DNA of 64,000 bases, taken from positions 6,007,001 through 6,071,000 of the forward strand of contig BSBM01000036.1 of NCBI GenBank assembly GCA_027924585.1. Reading direction: 5' to 3'. This document shows positions 46,851 to 59,573 of the stretch, in pieces. A program made the position numbers and the translations under genes. Within the stretch, counting starts at the first letter, position 1, and each line of letters opens with the position of its first letter. Under the pieces are notes generated by a model, which was not told the DNA's origin, ran no database searches, and was given only the letters and a program-made list of their open reading frames with translations. Source of the DNA: Larix kaempferi. Its lineage: Eukaryota; Streptophyta; Pinopsida; Pinales; Pinaceae.

Positions 46851-46889
46851 TATGATGTGCATCTGGGATGTGCTCCGTGGACGATGAGA

Positions 46890-47235
46890 TGATCTGAAGA
46901 GGACGATCATGTGTGATGAGCATCAGGACGATGCTATGATGATGATTAGGATGACCATGTGATGATATGTATCAGGATGATTCTATGATGATGATCAGGA
47001 TGGTCATGTGTGGTGAGCATCAAGTCGATGCTCCAGATGTTGTACATCAGGATGATGTATTGTATGAAGATGATTAGGACAATCATATGTGATGAGCATC
47101 AGGTCGATGCTCCAGATGTTGTACATCAGGATGATGTATTGTATGATGATGATCAGTACGATCATGAGCATCAGGAGGATGCTCCGTGCGAGGATGATCA
47201 GGTGGATCATGAGTATCAGGTCGATACTCCGTGAC
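46890..47235 (+). repeat. N2 GATGAT-rich array 2
   Basis: Units of about 70-80 bp built on GATGAGCATCAGG.CGATGCT and GATGATGATCAGGA, decaying towards the right. The reverse complement is similar to 11080-11200 of N1. Confidence 0.6.
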
Positions 47236-47244
47236 CGTGGATAG

Positions 47245-47655
47245 ATTGTGCAGGTAGCATAGAAAAGATCCTGGGAGATCCGATCATTTGAGATAGGATA
47301 CTCTTTCGAGGTTTTGCTACAGGTAGCATAGAAAATATCTTGGGAGATCCGATAGTTTGAGCTCGGATGCTCTTTCAAGGTTTTTCTACAGGAGGCATGT
47401 AATTAGTCCTGGAGATCCGATAGGTTGAGCTGTGTGCTCATAAAAGTCTTGGGATTCTCTTTAGAGATCTTTCAGGTTGCAAGACACTCTTTTAAGGTTT
47501 TTCCTGACCACATAGAAAAGATCCTAGGAGATCCGAGAGTTTGAGCTCGGATTCCCTTTCGAGTTTTTGTGGTGGTCACATGTTAAAGATCATGGGAGAT
47601 CCGATGGGTTGAGCTGTGTGCTCGTAAAAGTCCTGGGATTCTCTTTCAAGGTTTT
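47245..47655 (+). repeat. N2 tandem array 3
   Basis: About six units of 65-75 bp built on GATCCTGGGAGATCCGAT, a TTGAGCTCGGAT word and CTTTCAAGGTTTT. This is the counterpart of the N1 array at 10457-11070 in reverse complement (CTCCCAGG, AAAACCT). Confidence 0.7.
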
Positions 47656-47913
47656 GTTGACGTACATTCCACAGGATGGCCAGAGATGATGAAGACCTGC
47701 AGGAGGCTAGGCCTGCATCCAGCATGAAAAAGGGTTGGCTCTGTAAAACTTCCTATGACTAGAAGAATTGAGAGATAGCAACAATGATTGAGATGAAGAG
47801 TACAGCAGCAGTGACAATGATGCTCCAGTGATCCAGTGACAATGATCCAACTCCAGTATTGAAGACTTGTGTCTATATGTATTGATGACTTGTGTCAAGA
47901 GAATACCTTCCTA

Positions 47914-47925
47914 GTTAAGAGGGAG
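47914..47925 (+). promoter_or_regulatory. N2 polypurine tract
   Basis: GTTAAGAGGGAG abuts the 3' LTR, as in N1 and F. Confidence 0.8.
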
Positions 47926-48577
47926 TGTTGATGTATTTGTAACTTCGGAAGATATTCACTTGTATATTGTATGTATTACATTTGTACTTTATTGTATCCC
48001 CAACGGATATGTATTATTCCTCCGATTGGAAGTGTCGTCATTTATATTTGCAAGTGTCACAAGTATTATTGTAAGTGTCGCAACTTATATTTGATGGGTT
48101 ATTAGACCACCTTGGTGGGGTCGGCCCTGTATGAGTTGTGTGGGTCAAAGGGTTATTAGACCACCCTAGTGGGTTCGGCCCAGTGACAAGTGGTAATGAG
48201 TTATTAGACTCTCCTAATGGAGGTCGTCCCAGTTAGAGTAAAAGGAAAGTCAAAGTAAAGTATAAATAGAGAGTGTGACTCTCTCATTTATTCATTCACA
48301 CACCCACTCACTTCGCATTAGTGATAGAAAGGAGGAGTGTGCACAAGTGGAATAGGAGCAGCTGCTAGGAGAATATCTCTTGGTGTGGGGTTTGATCTTT
48401 GTGATCTTTGTATTGATGCTCATTATATCTCTTAGGAAGTTGCAGGGTTTTTCACCTTCTTGGTTTTCCCCGGTGAAATGTTTTGTGTCTCTTGTCTCTT
48501 GTGTTTGATATGTTGTACATGTTGTTCTCTCAGTTAAGATCCTAGATCATATTGAATTAAATGCTAAAAAACTAATA
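47926..48577 (+). repeat. N2 3' LTR
   Basis: Partner of 41606-42255 with about 40 differences by eye. The terminal CA has become TA (ACTAATA). Confidence 0.92.
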
Positions 48578-50440
48578 GTATAATGGGTTTGAAGGTATTT
48601 GAGAGGTATTAAGACATATAATAGAGGCTTGTGGATACTTAAAAACCCTTAAAACACTTCTCCAACATTCATTTACAATCTAGACAAAGAAGGGAAGAGT
48701 ACTAGTAATTTCGAGCTTCAAATCCCCCAAGGGTAGTGGACAAAGATGGCTTCCCAAATGTTGTTAAACCCTTCCAAATTTCTGAATAGAGGTATGGTAC
48801 TGATAATTGGATTTAACTATATCCCCAATGTATCCTTAATTAGTTCTTATGGCCTTCTACAACTCCTTAAAATCATATGTTTATATGCAAGATTTCACAT
48901 AGGGGGAAAAGCTAGTTATTTTCACCATGACTTATGAAATTCAAATTTTAGGTGCCAAGGGATTATGCTATGTTAATGAAACTTATTCATAACTTTAATA
49001 ACACTCCATACATCAAAAAAATCATAGATAATAACTTATATAACTCGAAATAGTGTCTCTTCAAACTCTAACAACAAGATCTAGGGGAAATGGCATCATT
49101 TATGCATTGTTTGGTATTTTTACATAACTCCACTTAGTATTTCGACCTGAGGGTCTCATGAGAAGTAAAAAAAGAGTATATATATCATATTACAAATATA
49201 TGGGGCCTCAATAGCTATCCCAAAGAGTTCATCACCCCCACAAGTATACCTCTCCTCAAGGAGCAAGAATATGCCAAGAAATAGAAGAATGGTTGTAGAA
49301 GCAAGCTGAAAGAGATGTGACCATGAGCTTCCTTGTAGCTTAAACCTATAAAAAAATACTCCATTAAATTTCCAAATGAAAGGTCTGAATGGAATTTCCA
49401 ATTACCAACTAGGATGGGAATCTTTCACCCTCGAAATTGGTGCTAAGGCAAGTAGAGTAGCACTCCACTAGCTCTCCTCTCCCAAATGAAAAATGCAAAT
49501 TCTAAAATGATCAAAAGCTACCATCTGTCTTTTTTATTGTCTTTTATAAACTTCTAAGTTTCTCCATGGGTCGAATTCCTCCAAAGAGCTTCATGCCAAC
49601 TCAAGTTGGGAAGAGATTCCCAAGTATGCCACTTGTCCTTCCAATCCTAGCCCTCTCCTTCTCCAAATTCGAATTGGTGTCTCTTTGGATGCCCTAACTC
49701 ACTTGAGTGCCCTCTTGGAGGATATTTTTATCCCTGACATGTAATATATGTCATATGTCAGCCTTTAGGTCTGATTTGTGTCATAGGTGTCATAGCATCT
49801 TCATCATTGTTGACATAGAGCTAGGGAATCTAGTCCAAGTGTCTCACTAGCTCCAAAATGCCTCTTCCTCTTCCATGGGAGTTACTCTTCCACTCCAATT
49901 CGACCTTAATTGATTCATGCCAAGTATATTTACCTTCCAAATCATCCCAATAACCTTGGGCTTCTTATGGATTCGAAATGACAAGAGGAGGATGCCATGT
50001 GGCATAGAAAATCTAGCTTGTGTGGGTCCCACATCGTGCCCACATCCTCCATGTGTCTTCATGATCAATTGCCACTTTGATTTTCCCTTGTATTTATTTA
50101 TTTAGATCCTTTATTAAATATCTATTCCATTCTAATTTTAAAACATCATTTATTATCCCCCTTGTTTCAAATCCCAAAGCTTCCACCCCCCAACCTAGGG
50201 AACTAGTAATTTTCCTCCATGGCAGTTCATTTGGATGGGTATATTACAACTTTGAATTGGGAATTTCTCTTAATGTGACCCACCTTATCCATTTCAATCT
50301 AATTTCACATTATTACTAACTTGGACTTCATTCTTGGCATTTATTTGACCCTTAGCATCCATTTAACAAACTATCATGAGTATGGCCAAGGGGCTTAGGG
50401 CATTGTGACCCAATGGAAAATTTTGGGACATGACATATTA

Positions 50441-50595
50441 TATGTTGTAAACATATTGATGAATAAGATACAGAGATTTTTCCACAAATTATCTTCTTTA
50501 CTCTTCTTCTCTCATTCTCATAAATATTCCATGTGAAGTTGTCTTATTGAATCTAGATCTAAGCCATTGAAAATCTCACATGGCATCAGAGCTAG
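50441..50595 (+). repeat. Element X 5' LTR end and primer binding site
   Basis: Bases 50441-50580 continue the LTR interrupted by A and match 60715-60850. TGGCATCAGAGCTAG at 50581-50595 is an initiator-methionine-type primer site, so this is the 3' end of a 5' LTR. Confidence 0.8.
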
Positions 50596-51669
50596 ATTAA
50601 TGCAAAACAATTTCCAGAGTGTTTTTTGCAAGGTATTTCCATCACCAGTGTTGGCACCTTATTTTTATTTGATGATAATGCATAGGAAAATTTTATTTTT
50701 GATATCTCCTAAAGTATGATGAGAAGGCGCCCAATCCCTAAATTAAATTATCCATATGACCCTTAGCTAAAATTCAGGCAGGAGATAAAAGAGACATAGC
50801 AGAACAATTTCAAAGATATGCAAAAAGATTCAATAGTTAAATCTCGATGGAGAAGGAACGAAATCGATGGTCAGATGATCGATGGCTGGAAGATCAACGG
50901 TTCGCAGCTATTTCACAGCGCTAACTTGTGCGGAGAAATGTTGGAATGGGTGGTTGCGAAATCTGAAACCACTGTATACATGTCGCAACTCTGGCGTTTT
51001 GCATATTGGAAAAGCGGTATGGTAAACCACTAATGTACCATGCGAACCGTTATCCCAAGATTACCATATAAAGGATCAGCGGTCAGGATTAGAGCAGAAG
51101 AAACCGACGGTGAACGATGGCTTTGAAAGTACATGGGTAAGATTAGCAATCTGATGGTTTATATTGCGTCAAAAAGAAATTGACGGCGAAGGTTCTTTTC
51201 ACTGGGAAAAGGAGCACAGGAGATAATAGAAATAGGTCCCACCAAGGAATAAAGTAAAAAGATAAACAAGGGTCAAGTCACATTGTTGACCGACAAGCGA
51301 TAAGCAAATCAACGGTCCAAGAGGATTTCGCAATGCTAAAATGCGTGAAGACTTGGATGGAAAGGTGGTTGCGGAATCCGATACCGCTGTGCACGTGTCG
51401 ATATAGGAGGGTTTCGCAAATGAGAAAAGTGATAAAAGAAATTGCTCAGCTGCGGGGCGAAACCACCTTTGTGGGTCATAGCACAAAAAAAAACGACAAT
51501 TGAGATCAAAGCAAATTTTAATCCAACGGTAGGCAGAGCTTCTAGGTATATTCGTGAAGATGATGGTGAAAGGAGAGTTGATCGGACGGTTCAAGATGCC
51601 TCACGAGTGATCAACGGATGAAATACATTGCCGCCAGTGAAGATGTAAGGGAATTAATCGGATTCAGGT

Positions 51670-51677
51670 TATAAAAA
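51670..51677 (+). promoter_or_regulatory. Upstream TATA box of the LTR gene in D
   Basis: TATAAAAA lies 182 nt before the ATG at 51852, matching 178 nt in C. Confidence 0.6.
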
Positions 51678-51851
51678 GGCAAGAGTCATGTGAAATGTTG
51701 ACATCTGTTTTCCGAAGTGTCAGTGTCAGAACATTCCAGACGGGTGTTCAGCGAACAAGTGACAGAGCACTTCGGATTACGACGTTGTCAGTTATCAAGT
51801 AGGCCTTGTAACCTGTATTGTCAGTTATATAAGCTCATTCATAAAGAAAAG

Positions 51852-54800
51852 ATGGAAGGGACCTCTAATGTTGAAAATATTAGAATTGAGGATGCGCTAG
51901 AAGATAGAGACAGAGATATTTTCGACATGGCACTTAGAATATCAGTCTCAGAAATAAAAGTTAGGTTAAATAAGTTATATAAGGAAGGCACGGATGTGCA
52001 TAGGGTTTTCCAATCCACTTTTATACTTTTTTCCCTGACCAAATCATGTCTTTTCCTGAGTTTGTTACTTGTTGTTCGTCAAATTACTATGAAGCCGAAA
52101 GAGTCATTATGAATGCTTTGAAAACCAGAATTGTTTGTCCAATTGAGTCTACTGTCATAAAAATTTCTCTTGACATTCCTCAGTCACAGTCCCAACTTTA
52201 AAGTCTTACTGAAGAGTATGTTATTAGTCTTTACCACCAATCCTCACCAGAAGACAAACAAGATTTCTTTACCATTTGTCTTAAAACTGACTTGGAAATT
52301 GACGACACCCCTTATCCACTAGATGCAAAGTTTTTCAATGAAAACAGTCAATTAGTCTTGTCCTTAATTGCCCAATTTTTAGGTCTTGATAGTGACGCAA
52401 TAATTATAGAAACCCAGTTATGTTTTCTATTTAGAATGAATTTTGGTCTTCCCGAAGTTGAATACACTCAAGTACCACGACTCAAGTATGAAGAGTTCAT
52501 GGCGGAAAGCATTCATTCTCAGCTAGTAGGTTTTCACAATACAAGACATTTCAGGTTTCAGTCACATTTGATGAAGACGGTGATGTTTTCAAGTCACCAA
52601 GAGTTGCACTTTCCACCAATAGTTTTCACAAATTCTTTAGAAGATAATATGTTCAACTACATGAACTACATCTTATCAGAGATATGTAAAATGATGTTTG
52701 AAGAAGAGCTGCCAAGAGTATTTCCTGAGATGAAAATTTTGATGTAGTTGAAACAAGATGTAGCGGTTGGAGATTGGTTCTTATCAAAAGTCATATTGTA
52801 ATCAGGTTATACGGGTTCCTACATCATCCTTATACATTGCCAGCATTTTTAACATTGAGGATGTTCACCCTAGAATTTATCAGACAAAAGTTGACATTGG
52901 AAAATGATCATTTTTTGGCTTTCAAAAAAGCCTCTGATATAAAGTATCCTTGGAAGGTGGGTCCTTTCATTGTGAAAAGTAAATATGCCCTTGTGTTTAT
53001 AGAAAAGCAATTGGAGGAGATGGAGTTCAAAAAAGAAAGAGCTATTGAGTATGATCCTCACCATATTATTTCCGACAAGAGGCAACATAACAAAAATAAA
53101 TCTTTTGATCATGTAGAAATTGAGGGATTGTCAAAAAGGGCAAATGTCTTGCAATATGAATCTGAGGATGAAGTTACTACAAGTTCACAGGTGGATCCTC
53201 TTATTTTGGAAAATTATTCAACAGGGACAGAACCCACATCAGGCACAATAGGGACAAGTGGTAAAAGAAACTTACAAGACATTATTGATTTGGAAGATGA
53301 GGAACAGGAAAGAGAAAAGAGGTTCAAAGCTGATTCTCAAGGAGATCTAGTCATATTTTCAGGTGATGAAGAGAAGGAAAAAGAGAAATATCCACCCCTA
53401 GAGGTCCAGCTACATGAATACAGGTTTCAAGAAGCTAAGTAGGCTGGAGATACCAGCAAATTTTAGTCAAGGGCTGAAATGTATGTAAAATATGGAGAAG
53501 ATAAGCAGGCTTCCTCGCAGGAAACTTATAGTTTATTTCCCAAAGTTAGGAGTTTGGAAAATTAGGAAGTTACTCTAATGGCCAGCGGGGATTCTAAAGA
53601 AAATACTCTAAATTTAGCAGTATCATCAGATGAGAATGTGACGGAATTAAAATTAATTCTCAAAAAATAACAGTCCCAGACAAAATCCAGTTGCATAGAC
53701 AGGCAAGATAAGTTATATACACAGAGTGCATGCAAGCAACTTTGAACGTTGCAAAATTACAAACTACAATTAGCAGATTGGAAGGTCAGTTGAAGCAGGA
53801 AAAGACTGAAAATAAATCCCATCAACAAAATATTAAGAAGCTGCAGATAGATTTGGTTGAAAATAGTGATGGAGCGAACAAAGGTGAAGGTAGTAAAAAG
53901 TTGTTAATAGAGAAAGAAAACACAATCCAAATACTAAAGAAAAAACTTAAAATACCAACAACACAGTTAATTTAGGCTTCTGAAATGACTGTGCTGGAGC
54001 AAGAGAAAGAAGAATTATCCAAAGAATTAGATGACAGCAAAGCCAAAGCACTGAAATTCATAGAAAAAGAAGTGGAATGGGAAAGAGACGGGATAAGCCT
54101 TAAAAACCAGATTGAAGATCTTAAGGGAAAATTGACAGTTTTAGCACAAGAGAAGCCAGTTACTAATCAAGCAGGTGAAGAAACTAGTACAGATGGCCTT
54201 GTTCAGGCTATGTCCCAGGTCAATTTAAAGGAAGTAGAAATAAAAGAGTTAAAGGAAGAAAAGAAAAGTTAGAAGAGGAAAAAAAGAAAAGATGATGAAA
54301 TAAAAGAATTGAAAGACAAAAATAAAGATTTGATTGAAAGAAATCAAAGGTTTATATCTCGGGTGACAGGGCAAGTTCCGATGCAGGGTGCCAAACATAT
54401 GATTTGGGATTTGATTATAGCTGAAGTTACCAAGCTTAGACCTTATTTGAGTTTTATGAAAGAGAAAGAAAAAGTGGTAAATGATGCTTTGCAGAGTTGT
54501 GCAGCAATGAAAGAAAGTGTGGTTAGAAATCCCAAGGATACAGTCCAAAACACAATGAATTTTATGAATGCTCTAACAGATGAAGATTTGAAGACTATGC
54601 AAATAAAAAATAGAATAGCAATCATAACTTGGGCGAGGAGAGTAATTGGAAAATATGCACATGTAGAAGGTGTTCAAGCTAGAGCTGAACACATGAAAGG
54701 TTTGCCTTCATTCTGGGATGAAAATGGTGATTTGATTCCCCAGAAAGATCACAAAGAATTGATTTTTGGAGCTAGGTCAAATCATGAGAAATTTGAAAAC

Positions 54801-55028
54801 TTAACTCATGTTTTGATAGGGAAGATTTTATTGGAGAAGCTTTTAGATGACTTCGAAGTTTTGCATCAGTTGATCATGATTGCTGAAAGAATACCACAAG
54901 TTTTCACTTCATAACACATAGAGCTGGAAGTATTGGTCAAATAAATGATGAGCTATGAGTTACCCAGTGCAGACCAGTGGAAGACAATAAAAAATTATGG
55001 GAAAATTAAATACAGATTACGCTCCTGA
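51852..55028 (+). pseudogene. LTR-encoded protein, diverged copy in solo LTR D
   Basis: An ATG at 51852 opens a frame homologous to the C protein from LEDRDRDIFDMALRI onward; the homology continues to a TGA at 55026-55028, after TIKNYGKIKYRLRS. It is about the same length (about 1,060 codons) but broken by a frameshift near 52030 and by several stops (for example 52200, 52745, 53440 and 53975). Conserved blocks are FNENSQLVLSLIAQFLGLD, RHFRFQSHLMKTVM, NMFNYMNYILSEI, LPAFLTLRMFTLEFIRQKL and HMIWDLIIAEVTKLRPYL. Identity to C is about 45-50% by eye, which makes this the best evidence that the protein was selected for. Confidence 0.75.
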
Positions 55029-55206
55029 AGACTCATACTAAAACTTCACCAGACAGTCGCCATCCAGCAAAAGAATGCCAAAGATCCATGTTTTGGGAAA
55101 TTTTTGACATGTGTACAAATTTTGACTAAAGTAGAATGTAAAAGTTAATTTAAAAGTTACTATGTCAGTTATGAATTAGTTCAGGTTTTTCCCCAAAAGA
55201 ATTTTG

Positions 55207-55214
55207 TATAAAAG
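55207..55214 (+). promoter_or_regulatory. Downstream TATA box of solo LTR D
   Basis: TTTTGTATAAAAG lies 179 nt after the gene stop and matches 18841-18852 and 30165-30176 of C. Confidence 0.6.
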
Positions 55215-55553
55215 AACTACTTTGACATCATTGTAAGGGTTGGAAACCGTAAGTAAGACAAACATTTTTGTATTGAGCATTGCAGTTTCTGGAATAAAAA
55301 TGGTTTATCAGAATTGAGCACCTTTCAAAGAGTAAAGATTCTTGCGTTATCTATTTTATGGTCTGTGAATTTCTTTCCTTTCTTTGTGAATCATTATTTC
55401 CAGTGAATCTTTTCCATTGTGTTGTCCTTCATGCTTGGATGAAAGTATAATTAAATCAGAATTCATATGTTTATGCTCTGGTTTATCACATCTAAGTATT
55501 CACAAACTTTTTGCTAAAGTTGATATTGGATCCATTCATGTTTAATGCCCAAT

Positions 55554-55958
55554 TGTTAGGAACCCATGTCAACCCTTCTATTTACTTTGTTAGTATATTG
55601 TTGTTGGACGCATATGCTTTGTAAGTCATCCCGTAGTTTTTGTTGATCCATAGTTTGTATTATTGTTGTTGGATGAATATGCTTTGTAAGTTGTCCCATA
55701 GTAATTGTTGATCCATATTTTGTATTGGCCCATGATTTGTATTGACACATGGTATTGACCCATGGTATTGGCGCCTAGACTTAGTATATAAGTTTGTGTT
55801 GAGACCAATGAAGGTACCGTGAAGTTATTTGTATTGAGCTTGCTCAAAGGAGGTTGCCCCCTCGAAGTGGCCTGCGATCAATATAAAAGTGATTATGAGT
55901 TATGTTATTTCTTCTATTTCGTGTATTTTCATTAATTAATTATTGTAGGTTCTTCACA
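55554..55958 (+). repeat. E 5' LTR
   Basis: TGTTAGGAACCC...TTCTTCACA. It contains a 60-odd bp internal duplication (GGACGCATATGCTTTGTAAG and its variant) and TATATAAG at 55785-55792. Confidence 0.9.
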
Positions 55959-57060
55959 TCTGGTATCAAAGAACTTTCTTGGGCTCGCTGGGTGAAATTT
56001 TTGCCAATTTTTTTTTTCGCATTTGTCACAGCTTCAGATCTAGGAATAATCCCTATCCGCTTAACTGTGGGAAGTACTTGGGAATAAGCCCTAAAACTCA
56101 TTGTGAGGAGTACCACGGGAACCTCGAAGTAGCTGGCCCATTAAGAGGACCTGCCAGCGAAAAGGGCAACGACCCCTACCTGATTGACTAGTTCCCACCC
56201 GTGAGGTAAACCAAGAGCTGTCATTTGTGGCAAAGCGGTTATCAGTTTTACCTTAGCCGTGGAGTGAGGGGTACTGCCCCAATACGCAAGCCATCAGACA
56301 GCATTGGTGGTCGAGTGAATCCCCTGAACCGATAGCAAGTCGCACATACCTGGGGTCCATATCTATTTTCAGCTGAACTGTTGTCGATCACTTCCGCGCA
56401 ATTTCAGATCCATTCCGAGCCTTTTCGGATCCAACCGTTTCAAATCCATTCTGAGCCGTTTCAAATCCATCCATTTCAGATCCATTCTGACAGCCGTTCC
56501 AGATCCAACTATTTTTTATCCATTCGGCGCCGTTGCAGATCTATCTGTTTCCAATCCCTTCTGCGCCATTGCAGATCCATCGAGTATAAAATTCCATTTT
56601 TTCACCATATCTCCCTTGTTTTAACTTTGTTTCCCTTGAAACTTCCCGGACACCCCTGCAATCCTATTCTACATATTTCATTCCTAAAGACCCTATCCCA
56701 AATTCTACTTCCCAAAGCCAGAAATCTCACAATTGTCTATTTTTAGGGTTTGCCATAACTTCTTCAATTTTCACCCACTCGCCTCCAAATTTGCCACCGT
56801 GTTCATTCCCTATTTCTGCTTCTTTGTCCCTCTTTGACAAATTTTCTCATTCTTTCACCCTGCTTCTGAAATCCCCATTTTTTGCTTCCCTGTCCATCAG
56901 AAAGTGTCCAAAACCTAGTCAAACCCCAATTACCCATCCAAGTTTTTCCCAAATCCAAATTTCCCTTTACTAAATAAACTTTTGTTTATGTTTTTCTATC
57001 CATTACCAAAAAAAAAAAAACTCCTGGTTATGGTTGTCACCTGCGCAGGAGCAAAAACCA
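55959..57060 (+). other. E primer site and leader
   Basis: TGGTATCAAAGAAC at 55961-55974 is a Met-tRNA-like primer site. The leader has short degenerate repeats of GATCCATTCTGAGCCGTTTC (about 56400-56585) and a poly-A run near 57008. No gene is seen. Confidence 0.6.
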
Positions 57061-58000
57061 TGGAGGAAGCACTTGCAACCATCCAAACCAAACTCCAAGA
57101 TCTGGATGAAAAATTTCTCAGCCTCCATCTTTAGCATTCAGCCATGAACAATAACTGACATCAAGAATCTTCTACATCCAATGGGTTCTCTTGTTCCAGC
57201 ACTTTCCGTGGTCCGAAGCTTGAATTTCCTCGCTTCAATGGTACTGATCCAACTAGATGGATCTATCGTGCAGAATAGTATTTCAGTCTGCATAATACTT
57301 TTGATGTCCAAAAAGTTCCACTTGCATCCTTTCATTTGGAACAGGAAGCCCTTCAATGATACCGTTGGTACATCAAGGCTCATGACGAGCCAAAATGGAC
57401 AGATTTTTGCCAACTCCTTTTGCAACAATTTGGTCCTAGTGCTTTTGATGACTTCACCGGAGCACTCACTAAACTTTGTCAAATTGGCACTGTGAGAGAG
57501 TATTAGACAGAATTTGAGAAACTAGCCAACCACACAGAAGGATTGTCTGATGACTTCTATAGGAGTTGTTTTATCAGTGGTCTTAAGGATGAAATCCTCC
57601 CAGAGGTCAAAATGTTCTGTCCCAACACAATGATGGAAGCCCTGGGGTTGGCTAAGTTGGAAGAAGACAAGATTGGCGCCCAACAATGCTCCAAACCCAC
57701 TTTTATTCCCTTCCGAAATATGGGTTCTCAACGACCTCCCATCCCGCTATCTCCTCGACCAACTTCTATCAAGCATTTGTCCGAAACAGAGATGCAGACA
57801 CGCAGAGAAAAAGGGATCTTTTATAATTGTGATGAAAAATTCACTCGGGGACATAGATGTGTTCAACAAAAGCTCTATCTCTTGGATGTGGATTCTCTGC
57901 CTGCCTCTGAAGTTGGTGAAGAAGCTCCAGATACACCGGATGATCAGGTCAACATTCAGTGGCCGCTTATTGGCTTCCCATCTCAGGAAGACCACAGAGA
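57061..58000 (+). pseudogene. gag: E gag
   Basis: An ATG at 57061 starts MEEALATIQTKLQDLDEKF; the frame is then broken by several stops. Recognisable parts are PKLEFPRFNGTDPTRWIYRA, a DFTGALTKLCQIGTV-like core and a damaged zinc knuckle NCDEKFTRGHRC, in which the first Cys appears lost. The pattern fits plant chromoviruses. Confidence 0.8.
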
Positions 58001-58560
58001 TATCTCTCCATGCTTTATCCGGCGTCACCAGCCCCCAAACAATGCGGGTCAGGGGTTACTTCAAGAAGCTTCCTCTTACAATACTCGTTGATTCTGGTAG
58101 GACTCATAACTTCAATGACCCTCAGATTTCCAAACATGCTGATTGTTTTGTCCATCCTTGCTCCAACTTTGAAGTCATGGTTTCCAATGGGGGAACCTTA
58201 CCTTGCAAGGAAAAGTGTCACATTGTGCGTATATATCTAGAAGATTATAACATGCTCTCTTACATGTTTGCCTTGTCCTTAGGCGGATGTGATGTGGTTT
58301 TGGGCGTTCAATGGTTACGCACACTTGTCCCCATCTTATGGGATTTTGCTGAACTTGGGATGCAGTTTTCAATCAATGGGACACAACACAAATTTATAGG
58401 ATTACAACCAGGGTCTCTCTGCATCATCAGTTCACATCGCCTGGAAAAGATCCTTAAGAATAATTCACATGGTGTCATCGCTCAACTCCATTCCACCCAG
58501 ATGCACCTACCAATGGTATCCACTACTTCCTTGGATAGATATGCAGGTGTCTTTGTTGCA
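58001..58560 (+). pseudogene. pol: E protease
   Basis: ILVDSGRTHNF (related elements have DSGST), VMVSNGGTLPC and GGCDVVLGVQWLRTL mark the chromovirus protease. The frame runs on through a deletion that removes the reverse transcriptase. Confidence 0.8.
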
Positions 58561-59573
58561 CCAGTGGGCTTGTCACCTTCAAGAGACCTTTCTGGTAAGC
58601 ATTTAGCCGCATCTACATCTCAGCAGGAAATGATGGCTATTTTTCCTGTAGTACAGAAGTGGCAGCCATCCCTACTAGGAAATTATTTCTGCATCAAGAC
58701 TAATCTCCAGAGTCTGGAACATTTTCTGGAACAACGGGTCTCCTCACCAGCACACCGGAAATGGGTTATCCAATTCATGGGTTATGACTATGCGATTACT
58801 TACAAGAAGGGTAAGGATAATATGTTGGTAGATGCTCCTTCTCACCAATTTGATGACCTAGTTTCTCTTACAACTATTTCTCTGCTTGTTCCAGCTTGGT
58901 TGCAATCTGTTCAACGGGGCTATATCTTCTATGAACTCCATGCTTCTTCATCAACAGGGCACTCTGGGTTCCTCAAACCCTATGACTGGGAACAATGTAA
59001 CTTCTTTTGGAAGGGACTAAAATTGTAAATTCACCAGATGGTGGTTGAGTGTGATACTTTCGAGGTCAACAAGGGTGAAACGACACTCCTTTCGGGACTG
59101 TTTGAACCCTTGCCCATCCCTACACAGATGTGGACAGCTATTTCTATGGATTTCCTAGAAGCCTCCAGTGGTACAATACCACATCTAAAAGGACACCATA
59201 TGAAGCAGTTTATGGACAGGCACCTCCAGTTCTTCTTCCATACACGCTCTGTAGCTCCCTAGTTCAGGCAATTGACTTGGTTCTTCGAAACCGCGATCAG
59301 ATTCTTCTCATTTTGTAGGACAATCTTCACATGGCAAGAATTCGACTGAAACAACAAGCCAATCAACACCGTTCTGAGCGCACTTTTCAAGTAGCTGATA
59401 TGGTCCTTCTTCGTCTAAGCCTTCCAAGCAATCCTCCCTGAAACTCAAAAGGCGTCAGTGGGTCGGAATGAAACCCGAGGATGCTACAAGGGAACCATTC
59501 CATTCCTTCAGATTCTGCATCAATTTCCACATCTAAAGCTTTGAGGAAAAAGCTTTTTCTAAGGGAGAGGGGA
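58561..59573 (+). pseudogene. pol: E RNase H and integrase remnants with polypurine tract
   Basis: RNase H tail: LEQRVSSPAHRKWVIQFMGYDY and YKKGKDNMLVDAPSHQ. Integrase fragments: FEPLPIPTQMWTAISMDFLE and RTPYEAVYGQAPP; the zinc region and most of the core are gone. The element ends with AAGGGAGAGGGGA (59561-59573), a clear polypurine tract against the 3' LTR. Confidence 0.75.

Larger units (their letters stand above)
41606..48577 (+). mobile_element. N2: older non-autonomous Copia element, same family as N1
   Basis: An exact target duplication GTATA (41601-41605 and 48578-48582) frames two LTRs of 650 and 652 bp, about 6% different by eye. The primer site, leader with gag remnant, pol remnant, tandem repeats and polypurine tract follow the same order as in N1. 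Neither copy has protease or integrase. Confidence 0.93.
44..50435 (-). mobile_element. Element A: LTR retrotransposon, non-autonomous, heavily nested
   Basis: Element A is bounded by two 2.14-kb LTRs (44-2185 and 41316-50435 once N2 is removed) and by the exact 5-bp target duplication TATTA at 39-43 and 50436-50440. It reads on the minus strand: its primer site lies at 41301-41314 and its polypurine tract at 2186-2200. Once elements B, C, N1 and N2 are removed, only about 1.77 kb of interior remains, less than one LTR. It holds two open frames but no recognisable protease, reverse transcriptase or integrase, so it looks like a non-autonomous derivative. The superfamily is uncertain; Gypsy is a guess from the polypurine tract and termini. 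Confidence 0.85.
41316..50435 (-). repeat. Element A 5' LTR (right), split by N2
   Basis: Segments 41316-41605 and 48583-50435 join to 2.14 kb and match 44-2185. The uninterrupted left copy reads CTTGTATAATGGG at the N2 insertion point, showing the empty site. Confidence 0.85.

Noticed and set aside
47004-47378. 124-codon minus-strand frame
   Set aside because: Spans GATGAT and other repeats of N2, with no homologous feature in N1.
46500-47655. Repeat-spacer arrangement recalling a CRISPR array
   Set aside because: Units are imperfect, contiguous tandem repeats without unique spacers, in a eukaryotic retrotransposon.
56381-56973. Ser/Pro/Phe-rich frames in the leader of E
   Set aside because: Made by short GATCCATT repeats and pyrimidine-rich leader sequence; gag begins later at 57061.
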